Assembly (NCBI GenBank): GCA_009781115.1
Contig: WQYT01000010.1
Span: 1 to 37,411 of the forward strand
Origin: Coriobacteriia bacterium
Lineage (GTDB): Bacteria > Actinomycetota > Coriobacteriia > WRKU01 > WQUG01
Length of the DNA: 37,411 bases
Reading direction: 5' to 3'
Notes under the pieces: model-generated
What the model was told of the DNA's origin: nothing
Database searches by the model: none
Seen by the model: only the letters and a program-made list of their open reading frames with translations
Shown: piece by piece, positions 24,137 to 32,327 of the stretch
Layout: the number at the start of each line of letters is the position of its first letter
Numbering within the stretch: the stretch's first letter is position 1
Translations under genes and position numbers: made by a program

Positions 24137-24205
24137 CGGCTAAGCCCCGAAGAACAGCCCGTATCGGGCTTCAGCCCTTGAGGGCTGGTCTGAGCGGCTT
24201 AGCCG
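24137..24205. other. Nested inverted repeat, three-way-junction-like element beside selC
   Basis: Perfect 10-bp outer arms CGGCTAAGCC (24137-24146) and its complement (24196-24205) enclose two perfect hairpins: AGCCCG-TAT-CGGGCT (24156-24170) and CAGCCC-TTGA-GGGCTG (24172-24187). It could fold as a three-way junction on either strand. It lies 18 nt after the 3' end of selC and 33 nt after the stop of the convergent DUF4405-like gene. No U-run follows, so it is not a standard terminator. A REP-like repeat or a structured 3' end is possible. Confidence 0.5.
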
Positions 24206-24222
24206 GAAGAATACCGAGCCGT

Positions 24223-24313
24223 TGGCGGAGCCGTGCGGGAATCGAACCCACCCGAGAGGCTCTTCACCCCTCACAACGGTTTTGAAGACCGCACCGCCCA
24301 CCAGGACGGCTCC
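24223..24313 (-). tRNA. selC: tRNA-Sec (anticodon UCA)
   Basis: The minus strand folds as a selenocysteine tRNA: an 8-bp acceptor stem GGAGCCGT/ACGGCTCC, discriminator G, and an encoded CCA (24225 to 24223). The anticodon loop CTTCAAA has UCA (24285 to 24283), which reads UGA; its stem is GCGGT/ACCGT. A long variable arm and a 5-bp T stem with loop TTCGATT follow. The 8+5 pairing is the bacterial tRNA-Sec form. It lies 91 nt after selB in the same direction, so selA-selB-selC form one locus. Confidence 0.95.
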
Positions 24314-24404
24314 GGCTCCGTTTCAGCGTATCTTATTGTAACAGGATGTCATTGCCCGCTGGGGCTCATTGCCCAGTGCCGTAGGCGCGCCAGGTCGGCT
24401 GTGG

Positions 24405-26390
24405 TTACTTCAGGTGGCGCAGGTCGCCGGCGCGGGTGGTCAATCCCTGGGCGTCGAAGTACTCAAGCACGGGGATCGCGTACTTGCGGCTGACCCCGAG
24501 CAGGTCGCGCAGGGCGGCAGCTCCCATCCCTTCGGGCGCCTCCTGCAGCGCCGTGCTCAGGCAGGCGCGCGCACGCTGGAGCGCGGCGGGCGTGAAGTAG
24601 AGCTCTCCACTCAGGCGGACAAGCAGCCCCTCCTTTGTCAGCGCGCCAAGCGCCTGTCCCAGCAGAGAGCGCTGCGCCCCCAGCGCTGCCTGCAGGTCGG
24701 CGACGCTCTCCGGCGACAGGCCCTGGGGCTCCAGGCGCGCCAGGATGCCCTCGCGCAGCTCGGCCAGCTGCGACTGGACGCTGGCAGCAGCGCGCCTGTG
24801 CGCGACTTTGCCCGCTTCAAGCGTTATCTTGCCCGCGTCTGCCAGCTGTTGCAACAGCGCGTCAAAGACCTCCGGATCCAGCTCTGCATGCAGGCGCGCG
24901 CCCATGAGGTCCTGCAGCGCACGCACGGCAAGACTCGCCTGCTGGGGGCAGGCCTCATGCCAGGCAAGCAGAGCCTGCTCGATGCCGCTCAGCAGCTGGT
25001 CTGCGCGCGCCGCAGGCAGGTAGGCGGTCTGGCCGCCAGCGCCAGCGCTTGTCTTAATGCGCCAGACCTCGCCTTCGCCCGTCTGGTTAAGCAGCGCGAC
25101 CACCTCAGAGCGCTCCCGCCCCAGGGCCTGGGCCACCTGCGCGCTTGTCACGGGCGTCTGCGCCTGCGCCAGAACCAGGCACACGGCCCCGGGTATATCT
25201 CCCTCAGAGAGCGCTTGCAGCAGCGCCAGCTCGCCTGCGCTAAGCCGGGTGCGCAGCGCCGCCGCACTGTCAAGCACCACGCCGCCGCCGATGCTGTAGA
25301 GCGGATCTCCCGCCCGGATGATGAAGTGATCGCCGCTGCGCATGACCATCGGGTCTGCCAGACGCAGCTGGATGAACCCGGACTGCCCGGGCGCCAGCTC
25401 CAGCTTATCGCCGGGAGCTGCGGCGTCGGCGGCGTCCTTGCGCTCCAAAATCAGCAGGCGCGCCAGCACCGTGGCGCTCGCGTGATGCAGATGCACCATT
25501 GTCCCTGACTTAAGCGGGAGCAGGTGGGCAGGATCGCCCAGATAGCTGAAGTGGGCGTTCAGGCGCGAAGTCGGATGCAGAGCCCCGGGAGTAGCGATGA
25601 CCATCCCGCGCGCGATCTCGTCTTTTGAGGCGCCGACCAGATTGAGCGCCACGCGCTGGCCAGCGCTGGCGCCGTCAACCGGCTGGCCGTGCTCCTGGAT
25701 CTGGCGGACCCGCAGCTCGCGACCCGACCCGACCAGCTCCAGCTTGTCACCCAGAGCAATGCGGCCCTCCCAGAGCGTCCCGGTGACCACCGTGCCCGCG
25801 CCGCCGATCGTAAAGACGCGGTCAATGGGCAGGCGAGCGGCGGCGGCGTCGCTGCGACGCGGGAGGCTGCGGGCCGCCCGGGCCAGGCTGGCGCGCAGCT
25901 CGTCAAGGCCAGCGCCCGTAACAGCAGAGGTCGCCACAACCTCTGCACCCGCATACGGAGTTGTCTCAAGCAGCGCCGCGACGTCGGCTGCCGCAAGCTC
26001 GGTGAGCTCTGCGCCCGCACGATCTGTCTTCGTGAGCGCCACCACGAGCTGGCGCACGCCCAGCAGCTGCAGGATGGTCAGATGCTCGCGCGTCTGCACC
26101 ATCACGCCATCGTCAGCGGCGACCACCAGAAGCGCAATATCGATGCCGGTCGCTCCGGCCACCATGTGGCGGATAAACTTCTCATGGCCCGGTACGTCAA
26201 CGACGCCCAGACAGAGGTCGCCGGGCAGGTCAAGTTCTGCAAAGCCGAGCTCGATCGTGATGCCCCGCTCCTTTTCCTCCTTGAGGCGATCGGGGTCAGT
26301 GCCCGTCAGCGCCTTGATGAGCGTGGACTTGCCGTGATCGATGTGTCCGGCGGTCCCCAGCACCCCCGCGTAGCGTCCTGGCATCAGCAT
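24405..26390 (-). CDS. selB: Selenocysteine-specific elongation factor SelB
   Basis: The 661-aa protein is an EF-Tu-like GTPase with an added C-terminal RNA-binding part. Seen: G1 GHIDHGKST (residues 16-24), DVPGHEKFI, and TKTD; then beta-barrel domains (KLELVGSGRELRVRQIQEHG); then the winged-helix region that binds the SECIS hairpin (ending GVSRKYAIPVLEYFDAQGLT). SelB brings Sec-tRNA to UGA codons marked by SECIS. The gene starts 5 nt after selA; ATG 26390 or ATG 26384 could be used, the latter better spaced from TAAGG. Confidence 0.95.
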   Translation of the reverse strand: MLMPGRYAGVLGTAGHIDHGKSTLIKALTGTDPDRLKEEKERGITIELGFAELDLPGDLCLGVVDVPGHEKFIRHMVAGATGIDIALLVVAADDGVMVQTREHLTILQLLGVRQLVVALTKTDRAGAELTELAAADVAALLETTPYAGAEVVATSAVTGAGLDELRASLARAARSLPRRSDAAAARLPIDRVFTIGGAGTVVTGTLWEGRIALGDKLELVGSGRELRVRQIQEHGQPVDGASAGQRVALNLVGASKDEIARGMVIATPGALHPTSRLNAHFSYLGDPAHLLPLKSGTMVHLHHASATVLARLLILERKDAADAAAPGDKLELAPGQSGFIQLRLADPMVMRSGDHFIIRAGDPLYSIGGGVVLDSAAALRTRLSAGELALLQALSEGDIPGAVCLVLAQAQTPVTSAQVAQALGRERSEVVALLNQTGEGEVWRIKTSAGAGGQTAYLPAARADQLLSGIEQALLAWHEACPQQASLAVRALQDLMGARLHAELDPEVFDALLQQLADAGKITLEAGKVAHRRAAASVQSQLAELREGILARLEPQGLSPESVADLQAALGAQRSLLGQALGALTKEGLLVRLSGELYFTPAALQRARACLSTALQEAPEGMGAAALRDLLGVSRKYAIPVLEYFDAQGLTTRAGDLRHLK

Positions 26391-26395
26391 AAACC

Positions 26396-27937
26396 TTACT
26401 TGAGCCTACTGTCATCACGGGCGTCAGCCGCAGGATCCAGGCTCTCATCTTTCTGGCTGGATGCTGCGACTTCGCGCAGCATGACAGAAGAATTTGCCAG
26501 TTCGGCGAACAGGGTTGCCAGCTCCGACGCTAAGAGCTCGATGTCGCTGTCGGTGAGCGTGCGTACGTCAAAGAGCAGGCGCTTTTCATGGACGCGCGCG
26601 ATCACCGGTGTCGGCAGTGCGCGCAGCGCTGTCTCCAGCGCCGCAGCGGACGTGCGGCCCGCAGACAGCGCCACCACCGTCGTCGGGATCTCGGTGCCGG
26701 GCAGCGATCCGCCGCCTGCCAGGCTCATCTCGTCTTCGACTTCAACACGCAGCTCCTCGCCCAGCCCGCTGGCGTCTGCCACCTGGCGCACCGTCGCGGC
26801 AAGCCGCTCGGCCTGCTGGCGGCACAGCTCAGGGGTCAGGGTAAGCGCGCGCAGCGTCGGGATCGCGCTGACCGCGACATCCGGATCGCGATACAGCCGC
26901 AAGGTGGCTTCAAGGGCCGCAAGCGTCATCTTGTCAAGACGCAGCGCGCGCGCCAGGGGATGGCGGCGCAGACGCGCGATGACGGCGCGTTTGCCGCAGA
27001 TGATGCCCGCCTGAGGCCCGCCCAGCAGCTTGTCGCCAGAAAAAGTCACGACATCGACACCAGCAGCCAGGCTGGCCTGGACCGTAGGCTCAGCCGGCAG
27101 CCCCCAGGCGGAGAGATCCAGCAGCACGCCGCTGCCCAGATCCTCGACCACCGGGACTTCCCGCTCGGCGCCCAGCGCGACCAGATCGCTCAGCGCGACC
27201 TCCTCGGTAAAGCCAACCAGCTGATAGTTCGAGGTATGCGCCTTGAACAGCAGCCCCGTGCGCTCCCCTATCGCATGCGCGTAGTCGCTTAAGTGAGTCT
27301 TGTTCGTGGTACCGACCTCGACCATGACCGTCCCGGAGGCCGCCATAACATCAGGGATACGAAAACTCCCGCCAATCTCGACCAGCTGCCCGCGCGACAC
27401 AATGGTCTTTTTGCCCGCGGCCAGCGCAGCCAGCGTCAGCAGCACTGCCGCCGCGTTGTTGTTGACCGCCAGCGCGGCCTCAGCGCCAGTAAGCTCGCAG
27501 ATCAAGGCCTCGACGTGGTCGGTGCGGCTCCCCCGCTTGCCCGCCGCGATGTCGTATTCAAGATTGGCGTAGCCCTGGCTGGCGCTGACGGCTGCCTCCA
27601 GCGCGGCACGGGCCAACACCGATCGCCCCAGGTTGGTATGGATCACGATGCCCGTCGCGTTAATCACGCGCCGCAGCGAGGGTTGCTGCGCTGCGTGGGC
27701 AGCTGCCAGGGCGCGCGTCAGCACCTCGTCAAGCTCAACCGGATCCGTCCGCCTGCCCTGCGCGATATCTGCACGCAGGGCGTCAAGCTCTGCGCGCGCA
27801 CAGCGCAGCAGCAGCGCACGCGGCGCCTCGCCTGTCTGGAGCAGGCGCGCGATGGCCGGCGCGCCTAAGACCTCGTCAATATTGGGAAGCGAGCGATACA
27901 GCGCGCTTCTGTCTGTGGGAGTGTTACTCACCGTCAT
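26396..27937 (-). CDS. selA: L-seryl-tRNA(Sec) selenium transferase SelA
   Basis: The 513-aa PLP enzyme turns Ser-tRNA(Sec) into Sec-tRNA(Sec) using selenophosphate. Family motifs: SLPNIDEVL near the start, GIVIHTNLGRS, NNNAAAVLL, SRGQLVEIGGSFRIPDVM, VGTTNKTH, and the PLP lysine in FSGDKLLGGPQAG. The start is ATG 27937 with AGGA upstream; a longer in-frame extension to 28168 is not supported because it reads through the leader hairpin. SelD, the selenophosphate synthetase, is not in the window. Confidence 0.95.
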   Translation of the reverse strand: MTVSNTPTDRSALYRSLPNIDEVLGAPAIARLLQTGEAPRALLLRCARAELDALRADIAQGRRTDPVELDEVLTRALAAAHAAQQPSLRRVINATGIVIHTNLGRSVLARAALEAAVSASQGYANLEYDIAAGKRGSRTDHVEALICELTGAEAALAVNNNAAAVLLTLAALAAGKKTIVSRGQLVEIGGSFRIPDVMAASGTVMVEVGTTNKTHLSDYAHAIGERTGLLFKAHTSNYQLVGFTEEVALSDLVALGAEREVPVVEDLGSGVLLDLSAWGLPAEPTVQASLAAGVDVVTFSGDKLLGGPQAGIICGKRAVIARLRRHPLARALRLDKMTLAALEATLRLYRDPDVAVSAIPTLRALTLTPELCRQQAERLAATVRQVADASGLGEELRVEVEDEMSLAGGGSLPGTEIPTTVVALSAGRTSAAALETALRALPTPVIARVHEKRLLFDVRTLTDSDIELLASELATLFAELANSSVMLREVAASSQKDESLDPAADARDDSRLK

Positions 27938-28239
27938 ATCCTTCCTGCACGGGCCGCCACCGCATCCTGCGTGGCCGGCCCGCAAAAATACCTGCACCTG
28001 CCGACAACAAAACCCCGGCGACGCCCCAACGTAAGCGGCGCGAGTCAGAAGTTTCTCATTACTGATTGTAGCAAGGATGCGATTTGTTCTGCTTATCCGG
28101 GCCTTCCATGCGAGCAGCCCGCGCAAGTGGGGAAGGCGGGCTGCTCTGGAAGTATGTGATAGAGGCAAAGCGGGAGGAAGCCTCTAGTCACCAAAATCAG
28201 TACACAGACAACAGCGTCGGAGTTTCACCGGACTTAGGA
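27938..28239 (-). promoter_or_regulatory. Long structured leader of selA-selB
   Basis: The minus strand has TATAAT from 28244 to 28239, so the selA mRNA would carry a leader of about 295 nt. It holds a hairpin AGAGGC/GCCTCT near 28161-28185, and a 17-bp stem with a 3-nt bulge at 28103-28152 (inner 11 bp perfect, 13-nt loop). Near its 5' end it reads CCGGTGAAACTCCGACGCTG, which partly resembles the core of cobalamin riboswitches, but the other conserved parts are not evident. In E. coli a SECIS-like element in the selAB leader binds SelB and represses; an analogous control is plausible. Confidence 0.45.
28103..28152 (-). promoter_or_regulatory. 17-bp bulged hairpin in the selA leader
   Basis: Arms CTTCCA-tgc-GAGCAGCCCGC (28103-28122) and GCGGGCTGCTC-TGGAAG (28136-28152) are complementary except for the 3-nt bulge. 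It has no U-run, so it is unlikely to be a simple terminator, and it lies about 165 nt upstream of the selA ATG. Confidence 0.55.
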
Positions 28240-28244
28240 TTATA

Positions 28245-28747
28245 GACTGTGCGTGTACTCATAACTTATCTCTTTACTATCACTGATCTGTTACAGATTG
28301 CGCCAACGCAGGGACCCTCACTTCCCTTTTTACTTTGTCGCTCCTGTTCCTCTGACAAACATCAAACCTCTGGCAACGCTGCCAACCCCCTACTGCCCGT
28401 TGCAGGCAAAACTACTACGCAGGTTCAAATTTGCGCTAGAACACTCTATTGATTGTTGTGTTCAAGTTAGAATTCCCCTACCCCTCAATTTAAAAGCATA
28501 ATCAGTATAACTCCAGAATGTATTTTTGAAAAGGTGCAAAAGCCAAAGATAGCCAGAAAGTTGTCAAACGGTCATTGAAGGGCGGTGTCTGGGCCAGCGC
28601 CCGGGTTGCGGGCGCTGCTCATCTGGTGCTCAGCGCCGCCCGGCAGTCGCCCGAGCATCATCGGGGCGGCGCCGCAATGCCTGCGGGGCCAGAAATGAAG
28701 TACACTATTACTAATAGTAATCGCTTATATAACCAAAAGAGGATGCT
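28245..28747. other. Gene-free divergent region between selA and the LysR gene
   Basis: I see no gene with a credible ribosome site here. The first 300 nt are AT-richer than the surroundings. A GC-rich hairpin AGCGCCCG-N5-CGGGCGCT lies at 28596-28616 within a GC-rich block (28580-28690). The last 50 nt are AT-rich and hold the LysR promoter region. Confidence 0.5.
28707..28721 (+). promoter_or_regulatory. Palindromic LysR-type operator candidate
   Basis: ATTACT-AAT-AGTAAT is a perfect 15-bp palindrome with the T-N11-A form bound by LysR regulators. It lies 27 nt before the LysR start, a common place for autoregulation. Confidence 0.5.
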
Positions 28748-29638
28748 TTGAACAATACCCTTCTGAAGACCTATCTGGCTGTTTTGAGCTGCGGCTCGTT
28801 TTCTTCTGCCGCCACGTTCTTAGGCATCAGTCAGCCCGCCGTCACCATGCAGATCCATAATCTGGAAGAAGAGCTGGGCTACAACCTGCTCGACCGTCAG
28901 TATCGCCGCATCACCCTGACCGAAGCCGGAAAGCTCCTCAGGGATTATGCGGAGCGAGTCCTGGACGAGGAGCAGAGTATCCTGACCGACCTGGCCGCGC
29001 TTTCTGAGGAAGTCAGCGGGACTTTGACCGTTGCCTGCTCGACCACGCCCGGCAACTACCTGATTCCCGGACTTCTGGGAGAGTTCCTACGCCTGTACCC
29101 AGCGGTAAGCCCCCGCCTGATCATCTCCAGTTCGCAGGAAGTTGCGCGCGTAATAGACGCCTGCGAGGCGGACCTGGGCGTCACCGGCGCTCAGGTCAGG
29201 GGCTATCGCATCGACTATTCGGTCTGCGGCCATGACGAGCTGATCCCCATCGCGCCGCCAACCTCGCGCATCGAGACGCTCACCGACCTGTCGCTTTCTG
29301 ACCTGCGAAGCTGGCCCTGGATAATGCGCACAACTGAGTCCGGCACTCAGCTGGCCATCCGTGAGCTTCTGACATCCCAGAAGATATCTCCTGACGATCT
29401 GCGCTACCTGATTGAGCTTGATAGCCCGGAGGCCATTATCAACGCGGTCGAAGGGGGCCTGGGGATCGCCATCGTCAGCCGCTCAGCCGCAGAAAAAGCG
29501 CTGTGGCTCGGCACGGCAGTTGAGCTGCCAGTCAGGTCACGACCCTGGACACGCAACCTCTATCTTGCGCGCCCCCGCATGACGCCAACACGCGCAGCAG
29601 AGGCGTTTGCGACTTACCTCTGCGAGCACCTGGAATAA
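28748..29638 (+). CDS. LysR-family regulator, probably selenium-metabolism-associated
   Basis: The 296-aa protein has an N-terminal winged helix-turn-helix (LKTYLAVLSCGSFSSAATFLGISQPAVTMQIHNLEEELG) and a CysB/CysL-like effector domain starting with STTPGNYLIPGLLGEFLRLYPAV. This effector opening resembles the LysR group linked in databases with selenium metabolism genes. Its position divergent to selA supports that link, but the effector is unknown. The start is TTG 28748 with AGAGGA upstream; an ATG just before it meets a stop at once. Confidence 0.8.
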   Translation: MNNTLLKTYLAVLSCGSFSSAATFLGISQPAVTMQIHNLEEELGYNLLDRQYRRITLTEAGKLLRDYAERVLDEEQSILTDLAALSEEVSGTLTVACSTTPGNYLIPGLLGEFLRLYPAVSPRLIISSSQEVARVIDACEADLGVTGAQVRGYRIDYSVCGHDELIPIAPPTSRIETLTDLSLSDLRSWPWIMRTTESGTQLAIRELLTSQKISPDDLRYLIELDSPEAIINAVEGGLGIAIVSRSAAEKALWLGTAVELPVRSRPWTRNLYLARPRMTPTRAAEAFATYLCEHLE

Positions 29639-29642
29639 GCAA

Positions 29643-29672
29643 AAATGCGGCGCCCCTTTGAGCGCCGCATTT
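29643..29672. terminator. Bidirectional rho-independent terminator
   Basis: Perfect 11-bp arms AAATGCGGCGC (29643-29653) and complement (29662-29672), 8-nt loop, A/T-rich bases on both sides. It lies between the convergent LysR and cytochrome genes. Confidence 0.8.
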
Positions 29673-29704
29673 CTCATGCGTTATGGATTCTTCCTATCCT
29701 GAAG

Positions 29705-30676
29705 CTACAGCTGGAAGTGGATGCCTGACTTCTCATGGCACGCTTCGCAGTCTGCCCTGGTGTGGCAGGTGTAGCAGGTGTTGACCGTATCGATCGGAGC
29801 AACCGGCCAGGCAAAACTATCGCTCGCGGCAGACCCGGTGCCCTTGCCCGCAGCAAGATTATCAAGGTCCTGCTGAACGCTGGCAGGCGTCGGCGCCTGC
29901 TGGCCCGTCTCTTTCTCGGCGTCTTCGACCTTCTTCTCCTCGTCAAGATACAGCCTGCCATGACTGTGCAGGAAGTCTACGCCCATATGATCCTTCGGCT
30001 TAAGCGTAGCGATGTCGGTCTGGGTATGGCATACCTTGCACTGCCCCGGCGCAACGGCGTTGCTGTCCAGGCTGTGGCAGCGGAAGCAGCCGTCCATCGT
30101 CAGATAGTTGGGGTGCGGATACGCTTTGTCGCCCGTCTTGGGCTGGACGCCCTTGAGCGCAAGACCATCTTCGTTGTGCCCTGCGCGGTTATGGCAGAAC
30201 GTGCAGCGGATCTTCAGGTTAGTGTGAGTTGAGTGGTCAAAGATGATGCCACTGCTGGACGTCACTTTGCGCGTACTCATGTCATGGCACTGGGTGCACT
30301 GGGTATCAGGGAACTCCTCACTGGAAAGCGAGACCTTGCTCTCTGCGTTCAGCGGCACCTCAAAGGAGTTTGCGAAGGTCATCGGAAGCTCGCCAATGGC
30401 CGAGTGAACCTTGTGATACAAAAACGTAACCGGATCAGCGTTTGCCGGCAGGTGACAGGCGAGGCAAGATACCTGATTGTGTGAGCCTCTGCCATAGGCT
30501 GCGACCGCATCGTCCTGGACCTTGTGACAACATTCGGCGCAGAACCAGTAGCTTGAAGTTGCGGCGATAGCAACAGTCATCACCATCAGAACAACGACCA
30601 GCGCAACGCCAGTCCAGATGATCGCGCGCGCGCGGGTAACGGGATTTCGAAACGCCTCAATTGGATGCCATGCCAT
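29705..30676 (-). CDS. Membrane-anchored multiheme cytochrome c (NapC/NrfH-related)
   Basis: The 323-aa protein has one N-terminal membrane helix (AIIWTGVALVVVLMVMTVAIAA) and a periplasmic-side part with seven CXXCH haem motifs: CLACH, CTQCH, CTFCH, CFRCH, CKVCH, CYTCH and CEACH. An eighth site, CAECCH, just after the helix, has CX3CH spacing. Such proteins pass electrons from menaquinol to exported reductases. No reductase is next to it, so its partner is elsewhere. I chose ATG 30676, preceded by GAAGGG with 9-nt spacing; the in-frame TTG at 30712 is weaker. A charged, Gln/Ala-rich insert separates the last two haems from the rest. Confidence 0.85.
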   Translation of the reverse strand: MAWHPIEAFRNPVTRARAIIWTGVALVVVLMVMTVAIAATSSYWFCAECCHKVQDDAVAAYGRGSHNQVSCLACHLPANADPVTFLYHKVHSAIGELPMTFANSFEVPLNAESKVSLSSEEFPDTQCTQCHDMSTRKVTSSSGIIFDHSTHTNLKIRCTFCHNRAGHNEDGLALKGVQPKTGDKAYPHPNYLTMDGCFRCHSLDSNAVAPGQCKVCHTQTDIATLKPKDHMGVDFLHSHGRLYLDEEKKVEDAEKETGQQAPTPASVQQDLDNLAAGKGTGSAASDSFAWPVAPIDTVNTCYTCHTRADCEACHEKSGIHFQL

Positions 30677-30967
30677 CGGGACACACCCTTCTTCCTCAAA
30701 CAGACGCACCAAGCGTCTGTTACTGACTTGCCATCCTTGATTTTAGCTGAGTAGCGCCACTATCGCAAGCAAACAGAGCCAGATATCTGCAAGAGAGTCG
30801 CGCCAAGTCGTCGCTCCCTACAGAAGAAGAGGGAAATTTAGCTGAGCAACGCCATGCAGTAAAGGATAAACGCGAAATAAATGTTCGCTGACTAGGCGCC
30901 GTGAAACGAAGCGGCCTTATGGCCGTGAGTTTCGCGGCAACGACGTCAGCGGGCATTTAGGCGCGTT
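30677..30967. other. Intergenic region with direct repeat and terminator
   Basis: No gene is seen. An 18-bp imperfect direct repeat (TTTAGCTGAG followed by TAGCGCCA or CAACGCCA) lies at 30742-30759 and 30837-30854. The 3' part holds the terminator of the NlpC/P60 gene. Confidence 0.45.
30898..30938 (-). terminator. Nested hairpin downstream of the NlpC/P60 gene
   Basis: Outer arms GCCGTGAAAC (30898-30907) and GTTTCGCGGC (30929-30938) have one mismatch and enclose CGGCC-TTAT-GGCCG (30912-30925). It lies 30 nt after the stop at 30968. Confidence 0.5.
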
Positions 30968-32032
30968 TTAGCGGGGGCGGCAGGCGCCGGCGTAGCTGCC
31001 CCACATAACCGGGGATATCTTTACCACGTCGCCGGTCTGGGGGGCGTGGATCATCTGGCCGCCGCCGATATAGAGGCCGACGTGGTGGATCGGCGACCCA
31101 AAAAACACGAGGTCACCCGGCTGAAGATCACCGCGGCTGACCCGCGCGCCACAGTTAATCTGTGCCCGTGAGCTATGTGGCAAGGAAACGCCCACCTGGC
31201 GATAGACAAACATCGTAAGCCCGGAACAATCAAAATAGTTCGGCCCTGAAGCTGCCCACACATAGGGTGCGCCCAGATAGCGCCTTGCGATAGAGACCAC
31301 GTTGCCATTAGGCTGATAGCTGGGGGCCGGGAACTGTCTGCCCCCTCCGCCGCCGCTCAGATAGCCGCCTGAGCTGTACTGGGCCGCAGCCGCAGCATCC
31401 TGCTGGGCCTGCAGCGCCGCGATCTCGCTTGTGAGGCCAGAGAGCTTGCTCTGCATCTCGGCCTTGTCGCTGGCAACGCCATCCTTGATCTGCTTCATAT
31501 TCTGGGCAGAATCACGGGCCTGTTTCTCGTTGGCGTCAAGCTTTTTCTGGGTATCTTTCATCTCGCTGCGCAGCTGCTTGAGCTCTGCGCTGGAGGAGGC
31601 GTCCTGCTGGTTCAGCTCGCTCAGGAAATCCCACAGCTGGGCAAATTCCTGGAAGTCTGTGGCGCCAAAAAGCACCTCTGCAAAGCCGGTCGGGCCGTTG
31701 CGATACATATCGCTGGCACGATCATTGAGGTGACTCTGCACGACTTTCAGACGCGACGTGGTCTTGTTCAGTTTAGCCTGGTTGTTCTGTTGTTCAGTGC
31801 GCGCAGTGTTCAATTTCTGCTGCGCTACGTAATAGTTATCGCTTGCTGTATCAAGCCGGGCGCTTATCGCGTCAAGCTGCTTTTTAACCGCGGCGGCCTC
31901 AGCCATCTTCGATGAGGCAGGCGTCGCAGGGGCCACCTGCGGGACGCACAGCGCGCTGCTGAGCGCAAGCACACAAAGAACGCTCACTATTCTTTTCGTC
32001 ATTGGTTTATACGTATGAGCCCTGTTCTTCAT
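30968..32032 (-). CDS. NlpC/P60 peptidoglycan endopeptidase with coiled coil (paralog 1)
   Basis: The 354-aa protein has a signal peptide (MTKRIVSVLCVLALSSALC region), a coiled coil (about 45-205) as in RipA/PcsB-like hydrolases, a Gly/Ser/Pro linker, and a C-terminal NlpC/P60 domain. The catalytic cysteine is in YFDCSGLTMF; the histidine in HHVGLYIGGGQMIH. It likely cuts the peptidoglycan stem peptide, with the coiled coil in self-inhibition or partner binding. I start at ATG 32032 because this gives the same start context (GGGAGA before ATGAAGAACAG) as the paralog at 33386. The paralog upstream is a tandem duplicate. Confidence 0.9.
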   Translation of the reverse strand: MKNRAHTYKPMTKRIVSVLCVLALSSALCVPQVAPATPASSKMAEAAAVKKQLDAISARLDTASDNYYVAQQKLNTARTEQQNNQAKLNKTTSRLKVVQSHLNDRASDMYRNGPTGFAEVLFGATDFQEFAQLWDFLSELNQQDASSSAELKQLRSEMKDTQKKLDANEKQARDSAQNMKQIKDGVASDKAEMQSKLSGLTSEIAALQAQQDAAAAAQYSSGGYLSGGGGGRQFPAPSYQPNGNVVSIARRYLGAPYVWAASGPNYFDCSGLTMFVYRQVGVSLPHSSRAQINCGARVSRGDLQPGDLVFFGSPIHHVGLYIGGGQMIHAPQTGDVVKISPVMWGSYAGACRPR

Positions 32033-32327
32033 ACTTCTCCCGTGATTCATTCATTCTCTCAAATAATAGAGAGCCGACACATAACTAATATTTATGATAA
32101 CAGAACAAATATGGGCCAGACGTTACAGCCCATATACAAAACACACAGCAGATGACCAGCAAATAGCAAATGGCAAATGGCCACCAGGTCATAACTTCTT
32201 TCAGGACAACTGTCAACAATAGTGAGAATAACGCCACAAGAGACATCGTATGGGCATAAAGGACATACTGGCAGAATGTTTCTGTCCGGCAAGAATCAGG
32301 TAAAAGAGGTAATCAGAAAGTATGGAT
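32033..32327. other. Intergenic region between the two NlpC/P60 paralogs
   Basis: AT-rich and without a gene. It holds the shared 30-bp block (listed separately), a short AGCAAAT-like tandem repeat at 32158-32180, and ATGACC/GGTCAT arms near 32153-32193, which could be part of the terminator of the upstream gene. Confidence 0.4.
32116..32145 (-). promoter_or_regulatory. Shared 30-bp upstream block, copy 1
   Basis: A 30-nt block beginning CCAGACGTTACAGCCC on the plus strand recurs before the paralog with one mismatch (29/30), while surrounding non-coding sequence has diverged. The minus strand reads GGGCTGTAACGTCTGG, positioned about where an activator site overlapping a -35 would be. In this copy it is also the loop of ATATGGGC/GCCCATAT arms (32110-32136). 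Confidence 0.5.

Noticed and set aside
28103-28152. SECIS element
   Set aside because: The apical loop lacks the G-U features and bulged U expected for SelB binding; it is only a hairpin.
28200-28240. Cobalamin riboswitch before selA
   Set aside because: Only the GGTGAAACTCC part fits; the B12 box and other core elements are not clear. Kept as an unassigned structured leader.
28249-28501. Short plus-strand open frames between selA and LysR
   Set aside because: No ribosome site and no recognisable protein pattern.
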